Source: Hyphomicrobiaceae bacterium
GTDB taxonomy: Bacteria > Pseudomonadota > Alphaproteobacteria > Rhizobiales > Hyphomicrobiaceae
DNA: 64,000 nucleotides
Assembly (NCBI GenBank): GCA_023384095.1
Contig: JAHDXT010000013.1
Coordinates: forward strand, 27,919 to 91,918
Reading direction: 5' to 3'
A program made the position numbers and the translations under genes. Shown here one piece after another: positions 26,363 to 35,754 of the stretch; the first letter of the stretch is position 1; each line of letters starts with the position of its first letter. The notes beneath the pieces are model-generated. The model searched no databases and was not told the origin of the DNA. It was given only the letters and a program-made list of their open reading frames with translations.

Positions 26363-29302
26363 TCACACGACGACGCGGTCGAACAGGCTCGCCGTCTCGG
26401 CGAGCGTCATGCGCAGGTCGGCCTCGAGCCGCTCGAAGCCGGGCGCATCCGCCGCCCGCGCCAGGAGGTCCTTCAGCCCCTGCGAGGCCTGCTCGGGCCG
26501 GAACGGGCCGTCCACGCACAACCTGACGATCTGGGTGAGGTCGTTGAGCAAGCGCGCGGCAGGGATCAGGATTGCGCCGCCGCCCGCGGGGATGAGGCCT
26601 TCGCTGTCGAGCTTCTGCAATGCGCGAACGGTGTTCTGGTCGAGGACGCCTGGGTGCTCCGCTGCATGCACGAGTTGCAGGTGCTGGGCCATGAACTCCA
26701 TGTCGACGATCCCGCCGCGCACCTGCTTCAGGTCCCAAGGCTCTTGCGTCCCCTTTTCAGCGGCGATCCTGCCGCGCATCTCGCGGACGTCGGCCGCGGT
26801 CCTGGCCCGGTCCCGCGCCCCGACCAGCACCTCGCGGATCGCCTCCTCGACCTTCGCCCGCATATCGGGAGCACCCGTTATCACCCGCGCCCGCGTCAGA
26901 GCCATGTGCTCCCACGTCCAGGCGGACCTGGCCTGGTACTCGATGAAGCTGGAGAGCTGGGTCGCCACCGGCCCCTTCTGGCCGGAGGGCCTGAGCCGCA
27001 TGTCGACCTCGTAGAGCTGCCCCTCAGCCGTCGGCGACGACAGGGTGCTGATGAGGCGCTGAGTCAGACGGGCGTAGTACTGGCTCGGCGGCAGCGGACG
27101 GGGACCGTCGGACTGCACCGCGCCGGAGTCGAAGTCATAGACGACGATGAGGTCCAGATCGGATGCCGCCGTCATCTCGCGCCCGCCGAGCTTGCCCATG
27201 GCGACGACCGCAGCCGCCCCGCCCGGGACGCGGCCGTGCACGCGCGCGAAATCGCGCTCGACAGCGTCCTGCAGCACATGGATCAAATGATCCGCCAGCA
27301 GGGCATAGGCGCCGCCCGCCTGCGAGGCGACGATGATGCCCGACAGGATGCGCACGCCGATCAGGAAAGCCTGCTCGTTGCCGATGACGCGCGCGCGGTC
27401 GAGCACCTCCTGAAAGTCGGCGGCGGTTTCGATCTCCTCCCGGATCAGCGCGTCGAGCTCCTCTCCAGTCGGAAGCGTGCCGATGACCCGCGGGTCGAGC
27501 ACGGCGTCGAGCACCCGTCGACGCCGGCTCAGGATGCGCGCGAGCCGGGGGGCGGAGCCCATGATGTCGGCGACGAGCCGCAGCAGGCCCGGGTTGGCTC
27601 TGAGCAGGGAGAAGAGCTGAACCCCCGCCGGCAATTGCGCCAGGAAGCGGTCGAAGCCCGCGAACGCGGAGTCGGGATTGGCCGTCTGCGCCAGCGCCTC
27701 GATGAGCACCGCCTGCACCTCGGTCAGCCGCTCGCGCGCCTTGGCGCTGCGCACGGCCGGGTAGCGGCCGTGGTGCCATCCCCGCATGGTGGCGATCACC
27801 TGATGCGGCTGCGAATAGCCCATCCTGGCGAGCGCCTCGAGCGTCTGCGGGTCGTCCGACTCGCCTGCGAACACCATGTTGGCGCCGCCGCGGGTCAGCT
27901 CGGGCATGTCCTCGAAAAGGGCCGCATAATGCCGCTGCACCAGCTCGAGGTGCTCGACCAGTGCAGTGGAGAACTCGGCCGTCGAGGGGTAGCCGGCGAA
28001 GCGGGCGAAGGCCGCCAGTGCCTCGTGCGAGTCCGGCAGCTCATGCGTCTGCTCGTCGGCGACCATCTGCAAGCGGTGCTCTATGCCGCGCAGGTAGACG
28101 TAGCTTCGGGCCAGGTCGTCGCGGACGTGCGGCTTGATCCAGCCCCGCGCAGCAAGCCGGTCGAGCGCGACGAGCGTTTCCGGTGCCCGCAGATCGGACT
28201 GACGCCCCCCCGCGATGAGCTGCTGAGTCTGGGCGAAGAACTCGATCTCGCGGATGCCGCCGCGCCCGAGCTTGATGTTGTGGCCGGCGACTCCGATCTC
28301 GCCGAAGCCGCGATGCGCATGTATCTGGCGCTTCATGGCGTGGATGTCGGCGATCGCAGCGAAATCGAGGTATTTGCGCCAGATGAAGGGGGCGAGCCCG
28401 CCGAGCAGCGCCTCGCCGGTTTCGATATCGCCGGCCACGGGGCGCGCCTTGATCATGGCGGCGCGCTCCCAGTTCTGACCGAAGCTCTCATAGTAGGTGA
28501 GCGCCGCATCGGAGGACAGCGCGATCTGGGTGGCGCCGGGATCTGGGCGCAGCCTGAGATCCGTGCGGAACACGTAGCCGTCGCCCGTCCGCTCCTGCAG
28601 GATGCGCACGAGCTCGCGTGTCATGCGCACCAGGAACAGCTGCGGCTCCAGACCGTCGCGAAGCCTCAGCCGCTCCCGGTCATAGAAGACGATGAGGTCG
28701 ATGTCGCTCGAGTAGTTGAGCTCGCGGGCGCCGTACTTGCCCATGCCGAGCACGACGTACCCCGAGCTGCGCTCGGGGGCGGGGTCGCCGGGCGCGAGCC
28801 AGCTCCCGTTGGCGACCGCCTGCCGGAACAGAAAGCGCACGGCGTGCTGCACAGCCGAATCGGCGGCCTCGGTCAGCGTGCCGGTCACGTCCGCCAACTC
28901 CCAGACGCCGCCGAGGTCGGCAAGCGCCGTCAGCAGCGCAATCTCGTTCTTGAACCCGCGCAGGGCCGCCATCAGCGCGGCGGCGGTCGCGGCCTCGTCG
29001 GCCTGCGGCGCGACATCGGCGAGCAGCGTGGCCCGGGTCGCCTCTGGGGCGCGGGAGAGCACGCGCACGAGGCGGTCCGTATCGCGCCGGGCAAGCGCTG
29101 CGACGTACGGCGAGCCGGCAAAAACGCCACCAAGCAGACGCCGGACCGGCTCCGTCATGATGAAGCCGGCGGACGCGGCGGCCTCGGCCATTTGCGCCTC
29201 GAGCTCGCCGACCGCGCCCGCGATGCGCGCGTCCTCGATGCCGAGCGGGGCTCGCCGTATGCGGCTGTGAAGCGGGCCTGGCGCGCCCGGCAGTGCGGTC
29301 AT
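26363..29302 (-). CDS. glnE: Bifunctional glutamine synthetase adenylyltransferase / adenylyl-removing enzyme
   Basis: This 979-residue GlnE adds and removes AMP on glutamine synthetase under control of PII proteins. It has two nucleotidyltransferase domains. The N-terminal removing domain carries GMGKYGARELNYSSDIDLIV near residue 190. The C-terminal transferase domain has AMGKLGGREM followed by ASDLDLIVVYDF near residue 720. Helical segments between them (HRLQMVADEQTHELP) match the family. The length is normal. Its start overlaps the stop of the upstream histidine kinase gene by four bases (ATGA), so it belongs to the degP-regulator-kinase unit, a linkage typical of Rhizobiales. Confidence 0.97.
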   Translation of the reverse strand: MTALPGAPGPLHSRIRRAPLGIEDARIAGAVGELEAQMAEAAASAGFIMTEPVRRLLGGVFAGSPYVAALARRDTDRLVRVLSRAPEATRATLLADVAPQADEAATAAALMAALRGFKNEIALLTALADLGGVWELADVTGTLTEAADSAVQHAVRFLFRQAVANGSWLAPGDPAPERSSGYVVLGMGKYGARELNYSSDIDLIVFYDRERLRLRDGLEPQLFLVRMTRELVRILQERTGDGYVFRTDLRLRPDPGATQIALSSDAALTYYESFGQNWERAAMIKARPVAGDIETGEALLGGLAPFIWRKYLDFAAIADIHAMKRQIHAHRGFGEIGVAGHNIKLGRGGIREIEFFAQTQQLIAGGRQSDLRAPETLVALDRLAARGWIKPHVRDDLARSYVYLRGIEHRLQMVADEQTHELPDSHEALAAFARFAGYPSTAEFSTALVEHLELVQRHYAALFEDMPELTRGGANMVFAGESDDPQTLEALARMGYSQPHQVIATMRGWHHGRYPAVRSAKARERLTEVQAVLIEALAQTANPDSAFAGFDRFLAQLPAGVQLFSLLRANPGLLRLVADIMGSAPRLARILSRRRRVLDAVLDPRVIGTLPTGEELDALIREEIETAADFQEVLDRARVIGNEQAFLIGVRILSGIIVASQAGGAYALLADHLIHVLQDAVERDFARVHGRVPGGAAAVVAMGKLGGREMTAASDLDLIVVYDFDSGAVQSDGPRPLPPSQYYARLTQRLISTLSSPTAEGQLYEVDMRLRPSGQKGPVATQLSSFIEYQARSAWTWEHMALTRARVITGAPDMRAKVEEAIREVLVGARDRARTAADVREMRGRIAAEKGTQEPWDLKQVRGGIVDMEFMAQHLQLVHAAEHPGVLDQNTVRALQKLDSEGLIPAGGGAILIPAARLLNDLTQIVRLCVDGPFRPEQASQGLKDLLARAADAPGFERLEADLRMTLAETASLFDRVVV

Positions 29303-30750
29303 GAGTCAACCATCGCTCTGGTCCCGGGCGGCTGGCCCTCGCGCGCGTGTAGCACGGCCGGAACCGGCCAGGAGAGCACAACGCGCAGGCCCGGGCGGTT
29401 ATCCTCCAGCCGGACCGATCCTTTGTGCAACCGGAGGACAGCCGCCACCAGGCTGAGGCCGAGACCGGTCCCCGGCTCGGTGCGGCTGGCCTCCAGCCGG
29501 ACGAACCGCTTCAGAGCGCGCTCGCGATCGAGCGACGGGATTCCCGGCCCGTTGTCGGCGACCGCCAGCTCGACGCGATCGGCCTTCTGCGCCAGCACCA
29601 CCTCGATCTCACTGGCCCCGCCGCCCGACGGCCGACCGCCGTATTTGATGGCGTTGTCGAGGACGTTCGCGACGGCCTGCCCGATGAGCTGCCGATTGGC
29701 CCGCACCAGGATCTCGCCGTCCGCGTGAAACCTCAGCCGCCGATGGCTTTCCTCGGCATGCGGCTCGTAGAGCTCGACCACGTCGCGCACCAGAGCCGTC
29801 AGGTCGAAGGTCTCCATGGTCTCGTCCACCGCGCCGGCCTCGAGCCGCGCGATCAGCAGCAGGGCGTTGAACGTCTTTATGATCTCGTCGGCCTCATCGA
29901 TCGTGCGCCCGAGGCCTTCCCGGTAGTCCTCGGCGGTGTGCGCTTCGCGAAGCGCCGCCTCGGCCCGGTTGCGTAGTCGGTTGAGCGGCGTCTTGAGGTC
30001 GTGGGCGATGTTGTCGGAGACTTCGCGCAGCCCCGCCATCAGCTGCTCGATCCTGTCCAGCATCTGATTGAGATTGCGCGCCAGCTCGTCGAGCTCGTCG
30101 CCGGAGCCGCTGGAGGCGATGCGCCGCGACAGATCGCCGGTCATGATCGACTCGCTGGTCGCGGTGATCGCTGCAATCCGTTTCAGGATCTGGCGGCTCG
30201 CCGCGATCCCGCCTGCGAGCCCGATGAGCACCAGCAGCCCGAACCCGGCGATGAACAGCGTCCGCACCCGCCCGATGAACTCTCGCTGCTCCTCGACATC
30301 GCGCGCGACGAGGAGCTGCCGACCTCCATCCAGTGTCACAGGCACGCCGATGGCAAAACGCTCATGGGTCTCCAGACCGGGCTCGGGGGTGTAGCGGAAC
30401 AGCCCGCCGGCGCCGTCCCGCAGCTCGGGGGGCCAGCGGTTGAGATTGCCCGCGATCCTGCCTGCCCCGACGTCAGCCAGGAAATACAGGTGTGTCCGGC
30501 CCGCCCAGCTGCGCTCGGCGACAGCATCGGCGACCGACGCAGGACCTTGCATCCGGGCAAGAGTCTCGAGCTGCTCCGCCTCGGCCGAGATGGTCGTGAG
30601 AACCTGCCGTGTCAGCAGCTCGTTCGTCTGCCAGACGATCGCCCCGGCGATGACCGCCGCCACCGTCACGAACAACGCGACATAAGCCGCCATCATCCGG
30701 AACGCCGTCGTCCGGCCGAGTCGCGGCTGCGGCTTAGCTCTTGCCTGCAC
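29299..30750 (-). CDS. Sensor histidine kinase, partner of the adjacent OmpR-type regulator
   Basis: This 483-residue membrane kinase has a first membrane helix at about 20-40 (MAAYVALFVTVAAVIAGAIV), a periplasmic domain, and a second helix at about 166-186 (LFIAGFGLLVLIGLAGGIAA). A HAMP domain, the phospho-acceptor His250 in IAHDLKTPLNRLR, an N box (VANVLDNAIKYG), G1 (DNGPGIPS) and G2 (TGLGLSL) follow. It overlaps the regulator gene by 17 bases and glnE by 4. Lying downstream of degP, the pair probably answers to envelope or periplasmic protein stress. The actual signal is unknown, and the link to glnE may be genomic rather than functional. Confidence 0.92.
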   Translation of the reverse strand: MQARAKPQPRLGRTTAFRMMAAYVALFVTVAAVIAGAIVWQTNELLTRQVLTTISAEAEQLETLARMQGPASVADAVAERSWAGRTHLYFLADVGAGRIAGNLNRWPPELRDGAGGLFRYTPEPGLETHERFAIGVPVTLDGGRQLLVARDVEEQREFIGRVRTLFIAGFGLLVLIGLAGGIAASRQILKRIAAITATSESIMTGDLSRRIASSGSGDELDELARNLNQMLDRIEQLMAGLREVSDNIAHDLKTPLNRLRNRAEAALREAHTAEDYREGLGRTIDEADEIIKTFNALLLIARLEAGAVDETMETFDLTALVRDVVELYEPHAEESHRRLRFHADGEILVRANRQLIGQAVANVLDNAIKYGGRPSGGGASEIEVVLAQKADRVELAVADNGPGIPSLDRERALKRFVRLEASRTEPGTGLGLSLVAAVLRLHKGSVRLEDNRPGLRVVLSWPVPAVLHAREGQPPGTRAMVDS

Positions 30751-31414
30751 TGATCATGTACCCCGCTCCACGAATGGTGTGCAGCAGGGATTCCTCGAAG
30801 TTCTTGTCGATCTTGGATCTGAGCCGGGAGATGTGCACGTCGATGACGTTGGTCTGTGGATCGAAGTGGTAGTCCCAGACGTGCTCGAGCAGCATGGTGC
30901 GCGTTACCACCTGGCCGGCATGCCGCATCAGGTACTCGAGCAGCCGGAACTCGCGCGGCTGCAGCGCGACCGGCTCGCCGGCCCGCGTGACGCGGTGCGA
31001 CAGCCGATCGAGAACGAGATCCCCCACCACGTACCTGGTCTGCTGCTCCTGCGGATCGCCGCGCCGGGAAAGAGCCTCGATGCGCGCGAGCAACTCCGAG
31101 AATGCGTAGGGCTTGGTCAGGTAGTCGTCACCGCCGGCGCGAAGTCCTTTCACCTTGTCGTCGACCTCGCCGAGAGCGGACAGGATCAGGACCGGCGTGC
31201 GGACGCCGTCGGCGCGCAGCTTGCGAACCACCGACAGGCCGTCGAGCCTGGGCAGCATGCGGTCGACGATCAGCACGTCGAATCCCCCCTCCAGCGCCGC
31301 CGCGAGCCCATCCTCGCCGTCGTGCGCCAGCTCGGCGGAGTGGCCGCTCTCCTTCAACGCCTTCTGCAGGAAGTGGGCCGTCTCGCGTTCATCTTCGATC
31401 ACGAGCACTCGCAT
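30734..31414 (-). CDS. OmpR-family response regulator
   Basis: This 226-residue regulator has a receiver domain with IEDE at residues 6-9, the phospho-acceptor Asp51 in VDRMLPRLDG and Lys in LTKPYAF. A C-terminal winged-helix domain (about 130-222) has LQPREFRLLEYLM and GAGYMIS. The gene overlaps its kinase by 17 bases and lies 110 bases after the degP stop on the same strand. It resembles CusR/QseB-type regulators. In Rhizobiales this regulator-kinase pair sits between degP and glnE, but its regulon is not known to me. Confidence 0.92.
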   Translation of the reverse strand: MRVLVIEDERETAHFLQKALKESGHSAELAHDGEDGLAAALEGGFDVLIVDRMLPRLDGLSVVRKLRADGVRTPVLILSALGEVDDKVKGLRAGGDDYLTKPYAFSELLARIEALSRRGDPQEQQTRYVVGDLVLDRLSHRVTRAGEPVALQPREFRLLEYLMRHAGQVVTRTMLLEHVWDYHFDPQTNVIDVHISRLRSKIDKNFEESLLHTIRGAGYMISAGKS

Positions 31415-31460
31415 GTATTGCCCGAATATTCGAGGAATCGATCGCCCAGGAAAGACGAAA

Positions 31461-31501
31461 CGGGGCGGCCTTGTCCAGATGCCTGGATCGGGCCCGCCCC
31501 G
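31461..31501 (-). terminator. Hairpin between degP and the downstream regulator gene
   Basis: GC-rich arms CGGGGCGG (31461-31468) and CCGCCCCG (31494-31501) enclose a loop that itself can pair (TCCAG/CTGGA). It lies 24 bases beyond the degP stop on the minus strand. There is no T-tract, so it may attenuate rather than end transcription into the regulator-kinase-glnE genes. Confidence 0.4.
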
Positions 31502-31524
31502 CTCGTGACTGGTTGTGTCGGTCG

Positions 31525-33090
31525 TCAGCCCTTCATCTGCACGGCCACCACCCGTTTCTGATCGCCCGAGCGGACGCTCAGCAGGACGGCCTTCCGGCCC
31601 AATCCTCTGGCGGCCTTGACGGCGCTATCCACATCCGCAGGGGTGGAGACGGTCTGGCTGTTGACCTGCAGGATCACGTCGCCGGACTTCAAGCCTTTGG
31701 TCGCGGCATCCGAGCTCGGATCGACCTCGGTGACCTGCACGCCCTCCGGCTTCGCGCCCTGCTGCGCCTGTGCGGGTGCCAGCGTCAGACCGAGCGCGTT
31801 CATCTCGGGGGTCGCGCCGCCCTGCTCGAGCCGCGCGATCTCCTCGCGGCTGCCGGGGAAGGTGCCGAGCGTGACCTTCACGTTCATCTGCTGGTTGTTG
31901 CGCAGGAGCTTCACGTCGACCGTCGACTTGGGGTCGAGCTCGGCGATCTTGCGAGCCAGCTCACGGCTGTCGCTGATGGGATCGCCGTTGATCGCCAGGA
32001 TCGCGTCCTGGCTCCTCAGGCCGGCGGCAGCGGCAGGGCCATTCGGCGTGACGTCGTTGACGAGCGCCCCTTTAGGCTCCGCAAGCCCAAGGCTCGCAGC
32101 GGTGTCCTCGTCGATGGTCTGGATCCGAACGCCGAGCCAGCCGCGGCTGACGCTGCCGTTCTTCTGGAGCTGAGCCACGACTTCGGTGGCCGTGCTGGCC
32201 GGCACCGCGAAGGCAATACCGACATTGCCGCCGGACGGGCTGTAGATCGCCGTGTTGACGCCGACCACCTCGCCATCGAGGTTGAAGGTCGGGCCGCCAG
32301 AGTTGCCGCGGTTCACCGCTGCGTCGATCTGCATGAAGTCGTACGGTCCGGAGCCGATGTCGCGTGCAAGCGCCGAGACGATGCCCGCCGTCACCGTGCC
32401 GCCGAGGCCGAACGGATTGCCGACCGCGAGCACCCAGTCGCCGACCCGCGGCGGCCCGGAGGCGAACTTGACGTAGGGGAACGTCTTGTCAGGCGCGTTG
32501 ATCTTGAGCAGCGCCAGGTCCGTGCGCGGGTCCGTGCCGACGACGTCCGCCTCGTACTTGTGCTGCTCGTCGAAGGTGACCGTCACCTTGCTGGCGTCGT
32601 CGATCACGTGGTTGTTGGTGACGACGAATCCGTCAGCCGTGATCACGAAGCCGGACCCAGTCGCCTGCCGCGGCCGCGGCATGGGCCTCATGCCCTGGCC
32701 CGGGTTGGGCGTTCCGCGGAATTCCCTCGGCAGGTTCTTGAAGAAATCGTGCAGAGGATGATCCTCCGGCAGGTCCGGGAACCCTTCGGGCAGACCGCGT
32801 GGACCCTGGCGGCGCTCGCCGCTCGCAACCCGGGCATTGCCGTTGACCACATTGATGCTGACGACGGCCGGCTTCACCCGCTCGACGACGTCGGCGAACG
32901 TCAGCGGCGCCCTGCCCGGCATCTGGATGCCCGTGCCTTCGGCCTTGAGCTGCGCGTGAACCGGAACGGATGGCGAAATGGCGGCGAGCGCCAGTGCGCT
33001 GGCGCCAGCAAACGCCGCGATCAGCGGCACCCGCACCCGGCGCGGCAGCCGGATCATCAGGGCGCTAGTCCTGTCGTTCTTGTTCGGCAT
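31525..33090 (-). CDS. degP: Periplasmic serine protease/chaperone DegP (Do family)
   Basis: This 521-residue protein is exported by an N-terminal signal (about residues 15-45, RVPLIAAFAGASALALAAIS, cleavage near VHA). The catalytic triad is His161 (TNNHVID), Asp191 (TDLALL) and Ser264 (RGNSGGP). Two PDZ domains follow (about 310-390 and 420-515). It degrades or refolds damaged envelope proteins. The start at 33090 is chosen because AGGAG stands eight bases upstream; a GTG at 33117 would add nine residues. It follows cycL on the same strand after 127 bases and precedes a two-component system, as in Sinorhizobium (cycHJKL-degP). Confidence 0.95.
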   Translation of the reverse strand: MPNKNDRTSALMIRLPRRVRVPLIAAFAGASALALAAISPSVPVHAQLKAEGTGIQMPGRAPLTFADVVERVKPAVVSINVVNGNARVASGERRQGPRGLPEGFPDLPEDHPLHDFFKNLPREFRGTPNPGQGMRPMPRPRQATGSGFVITADGFVVTNNHVIDDASKVTVTFDEQHKYEADVVGTDPRTDLALLKINAPDKTFPYVKFASGPPRVGDWVLAVGNPFGLGGTVTAGIVSALARDIGSGPYDFMQIDAAVNRGNSGGPTFNLDGEVVGVNTAIYSPSGGNVGIAFAVPASTATEVVAQLQKNGSVSRGWLGVRIQTIDEDTAASLGLAEPKGALVNDVTPNGPAAAAGLRSQDAILAINGDPISDSRELARKIAELDPKSTVDVKLLRNNQQMNVKVTLGTFPGSREEIARLEQGGATPEMNALGLTLAPAQAQQGAKPEGVQVTEVDPSSDAATKGLKSGDVILQVNSQTVSTPADVDSAVKAARGLGRKAVLLSVRSGDQKRVVAVQMKG

Positions 33091-33217
33091 CAAGATGCTC
33101 CTCTCTTTCCAAGTCACGGAACGAACTTGGATCGAAATGTAGGTCGCGCTGCCTTACGGCGGTGTTTCGGGAAGGTTAAATTCCTGTAAGGTCCGCAAGA
33201 TCGGGCGGCCGGCGATT

Positions 33218-33745
33218 TCATGGGTCGGTCGAGCTTTCGCGGGCGGGCGAGGGCTGGCCGTCGTCCTGTGCCAGCAGCCTGCGGAGCCTCTCTTCCTCGT
33301 CGCGTGTAAGCTCGCGGCTGGCATCCCGAGGCAGCGCCCGGGCCCGCCCGAGCTGCCGGATGACCAGGACAGCGGCCCCGCCGAGGACGAGGAGCGGCGT
33401 CAGCCACAACAGGACCGTGCGACCGTCGAACGGCGGCTTGAGCAGGACGAACGTGCCGTAGCGCTCGACCAGGAAACGCTTCACCGCCTCGTCGCTGTCG
33501 CCCGCCACCAGGCGCTCGCGCAGAAGCAGGCGGAGATCGCGCGCCAGCGGGGCGTTGGAATCGTCGATCGACTGGTTCTGGCAAACGACGCAGCGCAGCT
33601 CGGCCGAAAGCTCGCGCGCGCGCGCCTCGAGGACTGGATCGCTCAGCACCTCGTCGGGCTGGACGGCCAAGACCGTTGCAGACACCAGCAGCATGAAGGG
33701 AAGCACCAGCAGCCGCACCGCCGCCCGGCAGGAATGAAGCGTCAT
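33218..33745 (-). CDS. ccmH: Cytochrome c maturation protein CcmH (CycL)
   Basis: This 175-residue protein has a signal peptide or N-terminal anchor (LLVLPFMLLVSATVLA). The thiol pair Cys52/Cys55 is in LRCVVCQNQSI, and a C-terminal membrane helix lies at about 105-125 (LLWLTPLLVLGGAAVLVI). Its periplasmic thiols act on reduced apocytochrome c during haem ligation with CcmF and CcmI. ATG 33745 begins five bases beyond the ccmF stop codon and is preceded by GGAG. An upstream in-frame start would lie inside ccmF. It ends the cycHJKL operon before degP. Confidence 0.93.
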   Translation of the reverse strand: MTLHSCRAAVRLLVLPFMLLVSATVLAVQPDEVLSDPVLEARARELSAELRCVVCQNQSIDDSNAPLARDLRLLLRERLVAGDSDEAVKRFLVERYGTFVLLKPPFDGRTVLLWLTPLLVLGGAAVLVIRQLGRARALPRDASRELTRDEEERLRRLLAQDDGQPSPARESSTDP

Positions 33746-33749
33746 CGCA

Positions 33750-35738
33750 TCACTCCGCAGGCACAGGGCTGGGTCGAACGCGGGTGCGCCGAGGTGCACC
33801 GATGCGCAGGCGGCGATCCGTCACGGACAGCAGGCCGCCCAGGAACATCACCAAGGCGCCGATCCATATCATCCGGACGAGCGGGTTGAAATAGAGGCGC
33901 ACCGCGTAGCCGCCGGCCGCGTTCACCTGCTCGTCACCGAGGACCGCATAGAGGTCGCCGCGCCAGGATGCGTGGATCCCGGCCTCCGTCGTCGTCTGAC
34001 GCGGAGCATCGTAGAGCCGCTTGGAGGGCACGAGACTGGTGACCGCGCGGCCGCCACGCTCCACCTCGAACAGGCCGACCTCCTCGCGATAGTTGGGCCC
34101 GCGCTGCGGCGCGGCGCCCTTGAAGGTCAGGGTGAACCCCGCGATCCCGGCCCGATCTCCCGGATTCATGACCAGGATGCGCTCGCTCTGGTAGGCGCTG
34201 GTCGCGACGATGCCGACCACCATCATGCCGACGCCGAAATGGGCCATCGTGGTGCCATGGCCGGCGCGCGGCATCCCCTTGAGGCGGCGCCAGGCATCCG
34301 GCAGCGAGGCCTGCCCGAGCTTGATGCGCGAGGCGAGCTCGACGAGCGATCCTGCCATCACCCAGACACCGAGGGCGATACCGAGCGGCGCCAGCCATGG
34401 CCCGCGATAGGCAATCGCGTAGACGGCGACCGTTGCAACCAGCGCCACCGCTGCCGCGAGCCATAGCCGCTGCGCAGCGGCTGCCAGGTCTCCTCGCTTC
34501 CAGGCCAGAAGCGGTCCGAACGGCAGCGCCACGAGCAGCGGCAGCATCAGCGGCCCGAAGGTCATGTTGAAGTACGGCGGCCCGACCGAGATCTTGTCGC
34601 CGGTCAGCGCTTCGAGGCCGAGCGGGTACAACGTTCCGACCAGCACGGTCGCACAGGCGGTGGTCAGCAGCAGGTTGTTGACCACCAGGCTGCCCTCGCG
34701 GCTGATGGGCGCGAACAGGCCTCCCTGTCGCAACTCGCCCATCCGCGCGGCAAAGAGCGCCAGCGCGCCGCCGATGAAGACGACCAGAATGCCGAGAATG
34801 AAAACCCCGCGGGCGGGATCGACTGCGAACGCGTGCACCGAGGAGAGCACGCCCGAGCGCACCAGGAACGCGCCCATCAGGCTCAGCGAGAAGGTCAGGA
34901 TGGCGAGCAGGACGGTCCACACCTTGAGTGCGTCGCGCTTCTCCATCACCACCGCCGAGTGCAGCAGCGCGGTGCCGGCCAGCCAGGGCATGAACGACGC
35001 GTTCTCGACGGGGTCCCAGAACCACCAGCCGCCCCAGCCGAGCTCATAATAGGCCCACCAGGATCCCATGGCGATCCCGAGCGTCAGCATCATCCAGGCC
35101 GCCAGCGTCCACGGCCGCACCCAGCGCGCCCAGGCGGCATCCACGCGCCCCTCGATGAGGGCGGCGACGGCGAACGCGAACGCGATGGAGAACCCGACGT
35201 AACCTGCATAGAGGAACGGCGGGTGGAACGCGAGCGCGGGGTCCTGCAGGATGGGATTGAGGCCGAGCCCTTCCGCCGGAGCCGGTGCAAGCCGCTGGAA
35301 CGGATTAGACGTCAGCACGATGAACAGCAGGAACGCGACCGCGATCGCGCCCTGCACCGCCAGCACGTTCGCCTTCAGCGCGCGCGGCAGGTTGGTCCCG
35401 AACACGGCGACGGCGGCCCCGAACAGGGCGAGGATCAGGACCCAGAGCAGCATCGAGCCCTCGTGGTTCCCCCAGACGCCCGAGATCCGGTAGAGCAGCG
35501 GCTTGGCGGAGTGCGAATTGAGGTAGACGTTCTCGACCGAGAAATCGGAAACCACGTAGGCATGCGCCAATGCCAGGAATGCACCGGCGACGAGCGCGAG
35601 CTGGGCCACGGCCGCTGGCTGTCCCACGTCCATCAGCCGCTCGTCTCGCGCTCGCGCGCCCCAGAACGGCAACGCTGACTGGATCAGCGCTACGGTCAGA
35701 GCCAGCACCAGCGCGAAATGCCCGATTTCTACGATCAA
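33750..35738 (-). CDS. ccmF: Cytochrome c haem lyase subunit CcmF (CycK)
   Basis: This 662-residue polytopic inner-membrane protein has about fifteen helices. The tryptophan-rich haem-handling segment WGGWWFWDPVENASFMPWL is near residue 240. Conserved features include WGNHEGSMLLWV near residue 90 and a large periplasmic loop before the last helix. It accepts haem from CcmE and joins it to the CXXCH motif of c-type apocytochromes together with CcmH and CcmI. The length is normal. It is 16 bases downstream of ccmE and nearly touches ccmH, so it is part of one operon. Confidence 0.96.
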   Translation of the reverse strand: MIVEIGHFALVLALTVALIQSALPFWGARARDERLMDVGQPAAVAQLALVAGAFLALAHAYVVSDFSVENVYLNSHSAKPLLYRISGVWGNHEGSMLLWVLILALFGAAVAVFGTNLPRALKANVLAVQGAIAVAFLLFIVLTSNPFQRLAPAPAEGLGLNPILQDPALAFHPPFLYAGYVGFSIAFAFAVAALIEGRVDAAWARWVRPWTLAAWMMLTLGIAMGSWWAYYELGWGGWWFWDPVENASFMPWLAGTALLHSAVVMEKRDALKVWTVLLAILTFSLSLMGAFLVRSGVLSSVHAFAVDPARGVFILGILVVFIGGALALFAARMGELRQGGLFAPISREGSLVVNNLLLTTACATVLVGTLYPLGLEALTGDKISVGPPYFNMTFGPLMLPLLVALPFGPLLAWKRGDLAAAAQRLWLAAAVALVATVAVYAIAYRGPWLAPLGIALGVWVMAGSLVELASRIKLGQASLPDAWRRLKGMPRAGHGTTMAHFGVGMMVVGIVATSAYQSERILVMNPGDRAGIAGFTLTFKGAAPQRGPNYREEVGLFEVERGGRAVTSLVPSKRLYDAPRQTTTEAGIHASWRGDLYAVLGDEQVNAAGGYAVRLYFNPLVRMIWIGALVMFLGGLLSVTDRRLRIGAPRRTRVRPSPVPAE

Positions 35739-35754
35739 CGGTCCGGCCTGCCCT

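Noticed and set aside
25997..29728. Plus-strand open frame of 1243 codons opposite glnE
   Set aside because: It is antisense to glnE, a clear full-length gene with both catalytic domains. Long antisense frames are expected at this GC content, and the translation has no recognisable domain.
31102..33189. Plus-strand open frame of 695 codons opposite degP
   Set aside because: degP on the minus strand has signal peptide, catalytic triad and PDZ domains; the opposite frame is Arg/His/Asp-rich composition typical of a GC shadow.
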